From Centroberyx gerrardi (Eukaryota > Chordata > Actinopteri > Beryciformes > Berycidae): a stretch of DNA of 64,000 nucleotides. The stretch covers positions 3,452,470 through 3,516,469 of the forward strand of contig NC_135997.1 of the NCBI RefSeq assembly GCF_048128805.1. The letters run 5' to 3'. This document shows positions 32,361-44,512 of this stretch, piece by piece. The notes under the pieces are model-generated. The model made no database searches. It was given only the letters and a program-made list of their open reading frames with translations, and had not been told where the DNA came from. The position numbers and the translations under genes are program-made. Each line of letters begins with the position of its first letter. Positions within the stretch are counted from its first letter, which is position 1.

Positions 32361-34164
32361 AACATACAACATGTATCATTCATACTTCATCTTTACGCTA
32401 AAGTGATACATTTTTAATACATCTTCTTTTCAAAATAGCTCAAATTTCTTTCTTTCTAGGAAAGCTATAGCAGGTCCCTTCTATATATGTCAATAAGATT
32501 TTAGGGTGCAGGTTGTTTCTGCAATAAAAATAAACTGTCGTCATTAGAACAGTAAACTATATAAATCCACAGAGGATGCACTCTCTTAGTAATTTTTTTA
32601 GTGCACTGATTGACTTGCCTGGTGAAATTAGATAAGAGAAAGTGCACTGAGAGTGCACCCTTTACGTTTATTTAGTTTGCATTGATTTTAGACCAAAATT
32701 CCAGAATAAATGTGTTTTGAACTAATTTCGCAGTACAAATGTGCAAAAAGTCCAGGGGTGAAAAGCTTTTAAAGCCACTGTGCATCACTGTGAATCCACA
32801 TATCACTAGGCCGATGTTTTAAACAAGAAATCTGTTTGGTTTTTTTTTGCTTGTCAGAGCAAATTGACTTCTTATTAAAAACTTTTGGTATCACATACCA
32901 TTAATAAAAATTACAATAATAAGAAGATAAATCATAATTGCTGATGTGTTCACTCAGTGTCTCCCAGTGTTCTCAACTGGACTTTGCCTTGAGAAAAGTG
33001 CCAACTTCACCAAACACCCAGTCCAGGTTCCTCACTGGGACCCACAGCGGCCTGAGCCTGCTGTTCAGCAGTAAGCAGCTACAGTAGATTAGCTGGAAAC
33101 ACTCACAGCTCCAACACTGCTGCTGGTCGCTGCTTACTGAAAGTATTAAGGCCATAAACACATTTAGCCTTTGACCTTTACATGGCTGTTCCTCTTTGCT
33201 TTATTCATAATATTTTGCAGGGGATATTATGAATGAGTTGACAAATTCTGCTGCAGTAACCAGTAGTCATATATACTAGTCATATATATTGGTATTTTGC
33301 AACTGTTGGGAATGGATAGCTCAGTGTGATAGAGCTCACAAAGCAGTTTTGTGTTTGTAGGTTCAGTGTTTCGCTGTTGTTGGCTGAAAACTTAATATGT
33401 CTTGACTTGATCATCATGCATTTTTCAGTTTATCCAGTGGGTTTTGAAAGGGTTTCATAAACCCAAGGGTTATAGTATTTTCTCAGCCCGTACAGGGGCA
33501 TGTGCTGTACAGTTGAAGCTTCAGTTGAAGTTAAAAAATGAAAATAACCAAAATTAGAGTTGCACTGTCACCCGACAACAATGATTTCTTCAGCTAGTGG
33601 ATGCTCACTAAATATTTCAACAAACTACTATTAGTTCTTCAGCTGGTTGGCAGTCGGCATATTGAGTAGTGCAGAGACTCTCAAACGTTTTCATGTCATG
33701 GACCTTCATGTGTACCCACTTTAGGCCATGGACCCATTTGATAAGATCTTGGCCCAGAGACCCATATGGGAAGATTTTTGTTGTTGTTGATTTATTATTG
33801 GAGTGTATAACTATGGCCTACTGTAGGTGGGGAGATAATAGTGAAGAGGGTGAAACTTCTGATCAGAATTCAGTATTCTCTAACTGGATACATTTCTGGT
33901 TAGAGAATAGTATTATTATTTATTTTGCCAAAATTCTAAACGCATGTCCTAATTGCTGCACCACCGATCTGATTTTGATGAAACACAGAGGGAAGATGCA
34001 TCTTGTTACTGATTGGCATTGCTGTGAGTGAGAATGAGTCAGTGAGCTTTGGTTGACCGTAGTGTCATCACACACTGATGGGACCTCAGCTGCCACACAG
34101 GTCGGTTACATGCATGTGAAGATGGCAAACGAGTGTGAACGGCAAAACAAGTGGCTGTTGTGAG

Positions 34165-34719
34165 TTAAAGGTCCATATTCTCCACTTTCCAGTGTTTTAT
34201 TTTCTGTCTTGAGGTCCACTCAAAGCTGTGTGTGTGGTGTCATGTACCAAAAACACTCTCAATCCATTTTTACACGTTCATTTTCCAGCATCTCTCTGAG
34301 CCTTACCAAGAACAGGTTGTTTCTGTCGCCGTGTCTTTAAGGCTCATTAATATTAACGACCCTCTGTTCTGATTGGCTAACCGTTTCAAGAGTGAAACGT
34401 GAGACGCCGCGGCCCGGCGGCTACAGGTAGGGAAAACTCTCCAGTAATAAACAATGACAACCGCTCAACCGCTTTGAAAAAAACACTTTGTTAGTCTATT
34501 ATTTCTTACAAAAATGATAATGAGCGAACCTTTGTGACGCCACAAAGTTACGGAAGTCCAAACGGCTCGTTTAGAGGCTCGCTTTTCTAATTTGGATTGT
34601 GTGGATTTAGTTGGCGACCATGCGTTTTGATACTTTCACCATGTTTAGATAGACCATCCAACTGCTTTATAATCAAAGAGGCAAGGGAAATCCCGTTTTC
34701 CACAATATGGGACCTTTAA
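34165..34719. mobile_element. TTAA-bounded MITE (AAAGGTCCATATT type)
   Basis: The left end TTAAAGGTCCATATT and right end AATATGGGACCTTTAA are inverted repeats with TTAA at both outer borders. TTAA is the target site of piggyBac- and Kolobok-type elements. The interior is 520 bases without a coding frame. Confidence 0.7.
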
Positions 34720-36847
34720 CACTTTAACAAAGCCGTTAAGTCTGGTAAACAGCATGATGTACGGCTCCTCTGACAGTTGACCTTTGACCCAGAGAGCAAC
34801 AGGCATGTGTTGACCTAACAGTTGGCTGATGCTTTGGGGCGAGGTGGCAGCCTGTTGTCGCTTTCCACTCCTATGAGCCAGTCTGTGACTCGATATTTAT
34901 AATATTGAGGTTCACTGTGCGCTGGTTTTGGGTTTCTGTTCCTGGGAATTTCGTTTTATTCGTATGGGAATCTTGCAGTTTGAAAGGCTTTCTATCAGTA
35001 AGAATCTGTGGTGAAGTGAACAGGACCTGAGACCTTTCTGTGTTTCTTGTCTGTTAAAAGACAAAACTGGAGGACTTAAATCATTTTTCTCATGTTTTTT
35101 GTTTTTTTTGTTTTTTTGCATTTCTGCCTTATTTGAGAGAGACAGGAGGAATTAGGAAAGAGAGACAGGTGATGGCATATGACAAAGGTCCCAGGCTGGA
35201 TTTGAACCAAGTACACTGCAGAATAGAATAGAATAGAATATAACTTTATTTTCCAACCAGGGCTGGAAATTTGTCTGTGGTCTCACTTTAGACACAAGGA
35301 AATATCAGTTAAAAAAAATACACAAAAGTACACGGATGATACAAAATGCAGTAAACAATGCAAGCACAAGACAGTCACAAAGCAGTCAGCTCAGTGTTTG
35401 ATCTGGTCTGGTCGGCGGACTGACTGCAGGCTGAGGTGAGACAGGGTCAGAAACACAACAGAGCTCAGTCTGATCAGTGACTGCAGGCATCTACTGTCCC
35501 GTCACAAGACCTGAAGACAAAAACCTGGTGTGAGAGTGCAATTTTGACCCAACCCCCATACTCAACCGATACTGGAATATTCCACATGGATCACACTAGA
35601 CTTCAGATTAAAGATTCAGATCTCGTCTGGAGCCCCTGGGTCGACCACTCGCTGAGAGATAGGAGAGGAAATGCTGCCAGATGTCGAGGAATCTCTGAGG
35701 TTTCCCAGCAATCTCATCTCTAATTTTCTCCATGTTTAGCATATTGTTATGTTTGTTCAGCCCGACCTTAAACTGAGGTGCTGCTTCTTCATTCCAGACC
35801 CTTCAAACTGTTTCCTCAGTTATTACCATACCATGAAAGACTGTTAATACAAGTTCTAATTCATTGTTTCATGTTGTATTTTCATTACATTATTTATTTT
35901 GATAAAGAATATACGAGACCTATAACACTGACACATATGCATTGCCCTATAACATTGAAACCATGTGACCATGTACTGATAACCAAGCATCCTGTTCAGG
36001 AGTAAATTCCAATCCAGCATAACTGGAACGAACAGGAAGGAGGTTAGCAGTACAGCAAGAAATTCACTTGGTGCCTCAGTTACTGCTGGTTTTATACAAC
36101 ACATCTGACAGAACTGACTTCTAATATGCAGACTGAGCCAAAAAATAGAAACCATAAATAAATGATGGTTTCTATTTTAAAAGAGTAGTAATAAAACCAT
36201 ATTAGTTCACTCATACGTGGGCTCCAACACGGTCATATCAATATAAAAAGGAAAAGTTAAAGCTCCAGTGCAATGATAATTGCATTTCTCAAATTCATGG
36301 TAAGGACTTGTTAATGTAAAGTTACCCACATTATTATAACTAATGGCCTTTGAAAAACTCCCTCTGGTTTCAACAGAAGCAAACAGATTTAGAATTCCAA
36401 TCTACTTCCTTGTGTAAATGATGTCACCTACACCCAGGTTTTGTTGAATGCTCTGATTGGTCGACAGTATGCATAGTTAATGAGGTGTCCCAAGCCAGCT
36501 ACTTGCCAAACTAACCAAAATCTCTGTGCTTGTATTGCTGGGAGCCGAAGTTCCAACTCTGGATATTTGTTCCCCAAAGACAGAAATATTGTTCTGCAGC
36601 GGAAGATTCAGCTCTCACTCAGTCCTGCAGGCTTTGGACCATCTAACCTGAAAAAAATGAAAAAAAAAATAAAAAATGATGCTCATTATGTTCAGTGAAC
36701 ATCAAACTTTTCCTGACTGAGTTGAAATCATTGCTAATACGGCACTTAAGTATAAAGGCCAAAACCTTTCTCCCATAATGTTACAAGAAAAATAACCAGC
36801 TGAAATTCAAAATGTCATGTGGTTTGAGTGTTCAGAGGCAAGGAGTA

Positions 36848-37135
36848 GTAGGCAAGTATCTGTCTCTATTTGTCTTTATCTGCCTCTATCTGTCTTCATC
36901 TGCCTCTGTCTTTATCTGTGTTTTCTTTTGTCTTAATTTATCTTTATCTGTCTTAATTTGTCTATCTGCCTCTGTCTTATTTGTCTTGATTTGTCTCTGT
37001 CTTTATCTATATTCATTTGTCTCTATCTGTCCTTATCTGCCTCTATCTGTCTTAATCTGTCTTTATTTGTCTCTATCTGTCTTTATATGTGATTTCTTTT
37101 GTCTTTATCTGTCTTAATTTGTCTGCCTCACTCCA
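36848..37135. repeat. Pyrimidine-rich minisatellite-like array
   Basis: Irregular tandem words of the type CTGTCTTTATCTGCCT occupy about 290 bases with a 6- to 12-base periodicity. A CA run follows at about 37190-37228. The serine/leucine-rich open frame across it is a repeat artefact. Confidence 0.75.
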
Positions 37136-38293
37136 CTTGTCATCCCTGAGCATGACCCCTTAACCAGCACTGTCTGCCGGGAAGCTGCACACACATACAC
37201 ACACACACACAAGCACGCACACACACACTCCATCCCTCAGTAATTAGGCTTATCCCATTAATCCAATATATCTCAAAGTACTCCTATCTCTTATGAATTT
37301 TTAAACCGGCTCCAACAAGACTCCTTATCAGCAGATATGAGGAACTCAAACTGTTTTAAACAGGAGCTACTCTGGAATCTACAGGAGCGATCATCACTTC
37401 AACTCTGTCAGTCATTATGAAGACAGATTTACTGACCACATCGTGTTCCACGTCATTTCTAGCTGACACAAAAGCCATTAAAAGCAATTAGTTGGGTCTG
37501 TATTTTTTTTTTTTTTTTTTGGACCATCTACAGGTTCACAAAGCCACCGCAGACTCATTTAGGGACAAACTGCTGTGGTGAAGAGGAAGAGAGGCAGGAA
37601 CAGGCACCCAGAGGATTCTGGGTACTGGAGCTGCAACAGAGAAACTGCTGATTGGGCTGGTAATGATGTTTTAAACCTGATTTTCTCACAGTTTCATGAG
37701 CCATGTGGACGTTCAATATGCATGTAACCTATGATATCTATATAAAGGTAAATCCATTATCTTTTATTTGAGATTACTCACATGTCTGTTGAATAGAGGT
37801 GACAGAATGAACCTGGACTAGTTACTACAACCCAGTGATCCATATGCTCATAACACCAACTAAACTAGAAGGAGGTTGTTTTCACCCATTTATTAGTTTG
37901 TTTGTTAGAAAGATATCTCAGAAAGTAAGGAACAAATTTGACTAAAATTGAACTAACTATTGTGCTGCGTTCATGTGCCGGTGGGAAAGTACGACATCTG
38001 GGACTTCCAAGTCTGCTGCTAAACAGCGTTGCATTCACGTGCTATTTTGTCAGGAAATCACACCTCAGAAGACAAAAAATAAACTGGTACAGAGGCTGCA
38101 GCTTTCTCTGACCTCTCTCTGACCTCAGCATCATCACAGAATATAAATCCAACTGTGGAAAACTTCTGGAAATCTACAGCTTCAAAATCAGTATGAACTG
38201 CGTACTCACATGGTTGGGGCTGGTGTGCTTCTGAAGTCTATGATTTAACCAATCTTGATGCTTACTTTTTTTTCAATAACAGACACAAATCAT

Positions 38294-38437
38294 GTCCAAA
38301 AAATAAAATTGGACTTAAAATTGAGGAGTTGAAGACATTTTGAATAATCAGAACTGATGAAGCCTGTCGGATGAGTGGCGAAACATCTTCAACTCTTCAA
38401 TTTAAAGCCCGGTGCATTTTGTTTTTATTTTTTGGAC
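38294..38437. mobile_element. Palindromic element with central CTGATGA...GAAAC core
   Basis: The left arm (38294-38335, GTCCAAAAAATAAAATTGGA onward to GAGTTGAAGA) and right arm (38386-38437, TCTTCAACTCTTCAA to ATTTTTTGGAC) are inverted repeats, the right arm about 10 bases longer. Between them lie CTGATGA (38354-38360), a possible GCC/GGC stem, and GAAAC (38380-38384). That is the order of conserved blocks in a hammerhead ribozyme core. Family unknown; see findings. Confidence 0.5.
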
Positions 38438-38917
38438 ATCTTACTACCTGGTTGACTGAAATTAATCTACACAGACATAAATCATATTTCATCTAACTCA
38501 GAATGATTTAGTGAACATATTTCAAAGATCTTGATCAAACACCTAATTAATGAGAACCATGTTGGCCATGCAGAAACATAGAAATGCAAACACTGTCCAG
38601 TAACCCTAAATTAAAGGTACAACATTTCAGTACCTTGCATTTGTTTGGTTATTGGTTAATGTCACAATTTAAGGTGCAGCAGCTCTTTCTGTTTCCTTCC
38701 ACACACCTGCAGTCTTTATATTGGACTGTTTTAAATGTCTTGTGGTTTGTAATGAGCTGTGTGTGTCTGAAGGAAGGAAAGGTTTTACAGTCTCTTTGTT
38801 CTCAGTTTTGTCGTCACACACACTGAGACACATTACTTCCAGTCGGCAGATAAACTTGAATTGCCCAACCATGTGGCCCAGTTCTCTCTGTGCAGTTCAC
38901 TACTTCTCTTAAGAGTG

Positions 38918-38965
38918 AAAAACATAGGATTAGTGTAACAGAGGTTACACTAATCCTATGTTTTT
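38918..38965. repeat. Perfect 22-bp hairpin with 4-base loop
   Basis: The arm at 38918-38939 (AAAAACATAGGATTAGTGTA plus AC) is the exact reverse complement of 38944-38965, separated by AGAG. The flanks show no obvious element ends. The loop is too short for a typical microRNA precursor. The perfection suggests a recent origin. Confidence 0.85.
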
Positions 38966-39289
38966 ATTCCATCCTGTCCGCCTATCCTGTAGTTCTTTTT
39001 ATCCGATTTCATTTGACATAATGATTCTATTTATTCTTTTGAAGCTGGAATATTATTGCTGTTGGGTGAAATCCCAAATCTCAACTTTTCAGGAACTTCA
39101 GTAAGCACTATCTATTTTTCAGTTGACACAAAGGGTTTTAATAAGACTAAGGTGTCGCTGAATTTTCTCAAACCACAAAGGAAGCATGTATTCCTTCAAT
39201 TGAAATTAAAACATGAAAATCACTAAAATTGGAGTTCTGAGGTTTTTGACACAACAGCAGCGATATGCAACTGTTCTCTTAGAGCCTGG

Positions 39290-39600
39290 AAGTGTATTGT
39301 TAGTCCCGCCCTCCTGCAACTCAGTTGGTCACGTTCCCGCCCCGACACCTGTCACTCATCTTGGTGAGCCGTCATCTTGCCTGAGGCTGAGGGAACCGGA
39401 AGCCGGAAAGCCTCCACAGGTGCTGAAGAAGGAGATGGCGAACGCAGCTCTGCAATATAAAATAATGAAATAAAACAACGCCAATGTTCGCAGTGTTTCT
39501 GAACAGAAACACACAGAATCACAGACAGACACAGACTGATTAGCTATGTAGAATATATTGTATTTATTGTTATTTGAATGTCAAACAAGACGCATAGTGT
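39290..39600 (+). repeat. Dispersed repeat, copy 1
   Basis: GTATTGTTAGTCCCGCCCTC, then CACCTGTCACTCATCTTGG, then CACACAGAATCACAGACAGA occur in the same order as in the copy at 40735-41220. The end ATTGTATTTATTGTTATT is AT-rich. Family not identified. Confidence 0.6.
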
Positions 39601-40734
39601 AGCTTTTTTCTCTTGATTGTGTTCACTATTTTTTCTCCTCATATATTTTGCTATGCGTGTTTTATGCCTTCCTGTAAAGCTCTGTGTGAACTCTGCTTTT
39701 TGATAAGTGTTATATGGATACAGTTTATTATTATTATTGTATGCTATGATTTTTTCTGGACAGTCATTTGGAGTCTATGAGACACAGGTGTAATTCAGGT
39801 GAGAGAACATCATGGAGTGTTTTTCCCAACTGTTTTATGATGATGAATTTGCTCACAACCACTTTATGAAGATATGGATTAGTTTGATAAGATAACAGGC
39901 AACTTTCTGCCAGGAAATCTTAAATCTAAATTGCTTTTTCTAATCTAGCCCGCTATGGCTTTGCCAGCCCCAAAGTGACTTTCTGTCTGTTCACATGTTC
40001 TCCAGGGAATATATCTAAAGAGATGACTCAGTTTACCATCTTGCTCTCATTTGAGTGGGGAAAGGCAGTTAGCTCCTTCAGATTCTTTCAGCAAAGTGTC
40101 TCTTTTATATCCATTAGTGGGGTCATACTTTTCCTTGGTCTTCCTTCCCTTTCTGTCTCTTTAGTCTCAGGAAATCAGGGCAAGTTGAACATCTGCGTTT
40201 TGTTTCTCTGAGCATGTGCGCTTTTTTCCGCAAGTTCTTCCCAAAAGCCGGCAGATGCTTCCTTCCATCGGTCCCACCCCGGGGTTTGAGACGACGTGTT
40301 AAAAGATAATTGCTGCTGACTTTACTTTAATGATATTCATGCCACAGGAACAGCCGAGGCACACATAGCCAATCTTTATTTTAAGATCAAAAATAACAGG
40401 CGAGGGGAGACTTGTCAGCTGTTGCTGCATGCTGTGTCTGCGTATGATGTTAGAGAGTAAAAGAGAGAGAAAACAGATCTGCATTCTGTACATCAGTTGG
40501 CAGTAAATCCAAGAGCTAAGACGTGTTTTTCAGGAGTATAGCGGTGTTTGCTCCCTGAAGTCTCAGTTCTATGAGGTTGAAAGGATAAAAAGACAAAGAG
40601 CGATGACGGGACATCCAAGGTGTATTTTTTCTGCAAGTTTATAAGGAGAATGTCCGCCCACAATGTGACAGAAAGTGACAAAACAACTCAACAGAATTAA
40701 TGAGTAAAACACGTTGTTTTAAAGTTTCAATGTG

Positions 40735-41220
40735 CAACTTTTGTCCTTGTGATAGGAAGTGTGTAGTTAGCCCCTCCCTCCTCCCCCTCAGTTGATCAAG
40801 TTCCCACCCCAACACCCGTCACTCATCTTGATGATGTCATCTATCCTGATGCTGAGGTAACCGGCAGCATAAAGCCTAACTCTAAAGGAGCAGATGCCAG
40901 CGCTGTGCAGCAGGTGTTCACCGTGTTTTTGAACGAGTCTTACATGCCACGCGTTTACCTTCCTCTGCTGTTCTTTCGTGTCTTTCTGCTTTCCGCTATT
41001 GTGGTGGTTGATCCCCTGTGCTGCGGCCGCCAGCCTCACCTTGATAGCCACAACCAGCTCACCGCTGGCCACGCCCACAGCAAGGTAAACGCCCTAAAAA
41101 ACACCAAGAACATCACTGAAAAGCTAATTTCAGGCAAAAAGAGGCATTTAGGCATGAACACACAGGATCACAGACAGACTAATACTACAAAATAATAATA
41201 ATAATAATGCAATATATCCT
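40735..41220 (+). repeat. Dispersed repeat, copy 2
   Basis: This matches the copy at 39290-39600 in start (GTGTAGTTAGCCCCTCCCTC), middle (CACCCGTCACTCATCTTGA) and end (CACACAGGATCACAGACAGA), but carries about 170 extra bases around 40910-41090. The two direct copies are 1.4 kb apart. Confidence 0.6.
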
Positions 41221-41857
41221 ATTGGTGTGGATTTTAGCGAGACTTCCGCTTTACCTCCCTATCCTGTATTGTTGTTGTTATTCTGTATATGATCTATATA
41301 TCATCAATTAAATAAATTCAAATGCTAATAGTGTATTCAGATTAAGTATATTGTTGAAAATGTATTTATAGCTTTACATGCCTGGCCTACTAGCTTGTTG
41401 TAATTTAGCATAGATGTTAGGAACTAGCTAGCTTGCTTTGATTATGGTGCAGTAATTCACACTAGCAAGAGCACTGAGGCTGTAAACAAAATGTCAGAAT
41501 AAATAAAGACTTATGTTTAGCTGCATAACATTAACACTTTAACATCAATAACAGGGACATTTTTGCTCCTTTGATCCACTATGCAAAAGAGGAAAAACAA
41601 TTTCATCAGGAAATTATACCAATGACATGCCACATGTCTAAGGTGCTGATAAGTACAATTTTGGCTAATGTGGCCAAAATAACTAAGGCTTTCACTAATG
41701 CAACAAATAATTTATAGAATTAGTAACTGTAGTGAATGGGCCGGTCATTAGGCACACCAATAATTATTTTGGCTTTGCATAGGGAAAAGACTTTGATGAA
41801 GATGATCTTACATAAACAAATAATATACATGTATGCTGTGAAACCAGACCTCTGGTC

Positions 41858-44512
41858 AAAGACTTTTTGAATCTTATTGACTCTCTTAATCTCACTCAGT
41901 CGGTGACTGGCCCGACACACGAAAAGGGAAACACACTGGACCTTGTGCTGTCTTATGGTTTATGTGTATGTATCAGTGAAATTTGTGACTCATGTATATT
42001 GGATCATCTGCCTGTTTTATTTACTGCTACAGTCCATTGTTCTAGGGTTACGACTTGTGCTCCTGCACGCCGCCTGCGTGCGATTAACCCTCTAACTACG
42101 TCACAGTTTTCTATTGTTTTTAAAGACTCTATGCTTTATACCCTGAATGGCTGTTGTGATCTCAGTGCTGAGGAGCTTAACACCCTTTTTGACTCCACTT
42201 GCACTGATATCTTGGACTCTGTTGCTCCATTTAGGACTAAACGCACCAAACCACTTTCAGAGCCGTGGCTGAATGATACTACCCACGCTCTCAGACACGC
42301 ATGTAGACGAGCCGAGAGAAAGTGGATGAAGGATAAGCTCCAAGTCTCCTTAGGAATTTTACGAGACTGCTTATCAAAATACCAGAGAGCCTGCTAAAAC
42401 AGAGTTTATATCTAACCTTGTCTCCAATAACAGCCATAGGCCTCAGGTTCTTTTCAATGCTTTCAACTCTCTTATAAATCCTTGTGATACAGCCCCTATT
42501 GTGCCAACGCCTACACTATGTGATAACTTTCTTAAATTTTTTATCGACAAGATTTCTGCTCTTAGGTCTTCACCCACTTCCTTTGCCCTAGACCCTTCTG
42601 TTCCTCCTATGTGCCCTGTTGTCTTCGATCAGTTTGAGCCTGTATCATTCTCCTTTTTATCAGAGGTAGTTCATCATCTGCGGCCTACAAATTGCCCCCT
42701 AGATAGTATTCCCTCTCGTCTTCTAAAATACGTTTTTAATACTGTTGGGTCAAGTATTCTTGTTTTGATAAAATACCTCTCTTATTTCAGGGTGTGTTCC
42801 AGCTGCTTTTAAACATGCTGTAGTGCAGCCTCTTATCAAAAAGAAAAATCTGGACCCTTCTGTTCTCTCTAACTTCAGGCCAATTTCTAAGCTACCTTTT
42901 CTGTCTAAAGTTTTGGAGACAGTAGTTTTTATTCAATTGCAAGCATTTCTAGATATGAAGAAAGAAAAGCCAGCATTCTTAATGTCCTTTTGTCATATTT
43001 TTGAATGGGCAGCATCATCAGCGTTATCACGCTGATGATGGCTTATTGCTGAAACGCGTCCGTCGTTTGTGCTCTATAGCTGCCCATTCAAATATATGAC
43101 AAAAGGACATTAAGAGTGCTGGCTTTTCTTTCTTCATGTATTAATCTTTGGCTGTGCACCTAAGGAGGATTTTCTTGATCGAGTTGTGCTCGCATTTGGC
43201 GGAGTTTAAACATTTCTAGATAACCATGGCATTTATGAAAAGTTTCAGTCTGGTTTTAATCCTTTTATCACGTCTTGAACAGTGCGTAGGCATCAAAGGT
43301 ACTGCCCTCAAATGGTTTCAGTCCTACCTGACAGATAGGAGTTTCTCGGTTCACCTAGGTGAATACTCTTCGACTGCAGCCCCACTTACTTGTGGGGTCC
43401 CTCAAGGCTCCATTTTGGGCCCCATCCTCTTTTCATTGTATATGCTGCCCTTGGGGTCCATTTTTAAGAAACATAATACTCCTTTTCATTGTTTTGCTGA
43501 TGATATACAAATCTATCTGCCTATAAAAACAAAAAGTAAAGATTCTATGCAGCCCTTGCTGAACTGCTTAAAAGATATCAAAACTTGGATGGATTTAAAC
43601 TTTCTCAATCTTAATGAAAATAAGACTGAGATCGTTATGTTTGGACGACCTGACCTATTGGATGACTCTGATGGTACTCTTGGCCCTTTAGCTTCTTACA
43701 ATCGATCTTTTGTTAAGAATCTTGGTGTGATTTTTAACACCTCCTTCAAATTTGATAAACAGATTAGTTCAGTTGTCAAAACTAGCTTTTTTCAGTTAAG
43801 ACTTTTAGCCAAGGTAAAGGCCTATCTCTCTCCCAAGGATTTCGAGAGAGTTATTCATGCTTTTATTACCTCTAGGTTAGACTATTGTAATTCTTTGTAT
43901 GTGGGTGTAGATCGTCGTCTGCAGTTAGTACAAAATGCAGCCGCTCGTCTTCTAACTGGAAAAAGAAAGCGTGATCACATAACACCAGTATTGGCCTCCC
44001 TCCACTGGCTTCCTGTCCGTTTCAGGATTGATTTTAAGATTTTGTTGCTTGTTTTTAAGGTTTTAAATGGGCTGGCGCCACCTTATCTAGCAGAACTTTT
44101 GCATCATCATACCCCAGTTAGAGCACTGAGGTCGACCAACCAGATGCTCTTGGATGTTTCGAGATCTAGGCACAAAAACAGAGGCGACCGAGCCTTTGCG
44201 GTGGCTGCCCCTAATCTCTGGAACAGCTTACCTATTCATATAAGAACTGCTCAGACCCTAGAAACCTTTAAGTCACTGCTTAAGACCCACCTCTTCTCGT
44301 TGGCATTTAATTCGAGTTGAGCTTGACACCTTGACTTAATCTTCTATTGTGCCCCAATTCTTTTATTATTATTATGTTTATTGTTTTCTTTTATTCTTAT
44401 GTGTTATTTACTTTTATGTTTGTTTATTTTGGTATTGTAAGCCTGTTCAGCACTTCAACTGTGGTTGTTTTAAATGTGCTATACAAATAAACTTTGACTT
44501 GACTTGACTTAC
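41858..44512 (+). mobile_element. Rex1/CR1-like LINE, 5'-truncated, interrupted and internally deleted
   Basis: The copy starts inside the endonuclease (SLNLTQSVTGPTHEKGNTLD then LDHLPVLF) and runs through the linker to LSNFRPISKLPFLSKVLE at the RT start. A 255-base insertion (42956-43210) splits the next block. After it SGFNPF jumps directly to QCVGIKGTALKWFQ, so the RT block with the first catalytic aspartate (AFD motif) is missing. GVPQGSILGPILFSLYM, CFADDIQIYL and the C-terminal LDYCNSLYVGV and NLWNSLP blocks are intact in the frame at 43226-44320. The 3' end GTGCTATACAAATAAACTTT with TTGACTTGACTT units is a typical tail. Confidence 0.88.
42956..43210. mobile_element. Palindromic insertion with hammerhead-like core inside the LINE
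   Basis: The segment is flanked by a 12-bp direct duplication CATTTCTAGATA (42944-42955 and 43211-43222), so its ends are exact. Two 58-base arms (42956-43013 and 43079-43136) are inverted repeats with very few mismatches. The loop holds a small inner palindrome and then CTGATGA (43032-43038), a weak GGC/GCT stem, GAAAC (43051-43055) and CGCGTCCGTC, where A-C-G can pair with C-G-U around a 4-base loop. A 74-base non-palindromic tail follows. Removing it rejoins the LINE frame. Confidence 0.75.

Noticed and set aside
33310-33400. Possible tRNA gene or SINE head (GGATAGCTCAGTGTGATAGA)
   Set aside because: The A-box-like part is suggestive, but the B-box part GGTTCAGTGTTTCGC is too diverged, no cloverleaf can be drawn, and no tail motif follows.
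36812-37117. Leucine/serine-rich 101-codon frame that looks like a membrane protein
   Set aside because: It is a translation of the CTGTCTTTATCTG-type array; hydrophobicity is a by-product of T-rich repeats.
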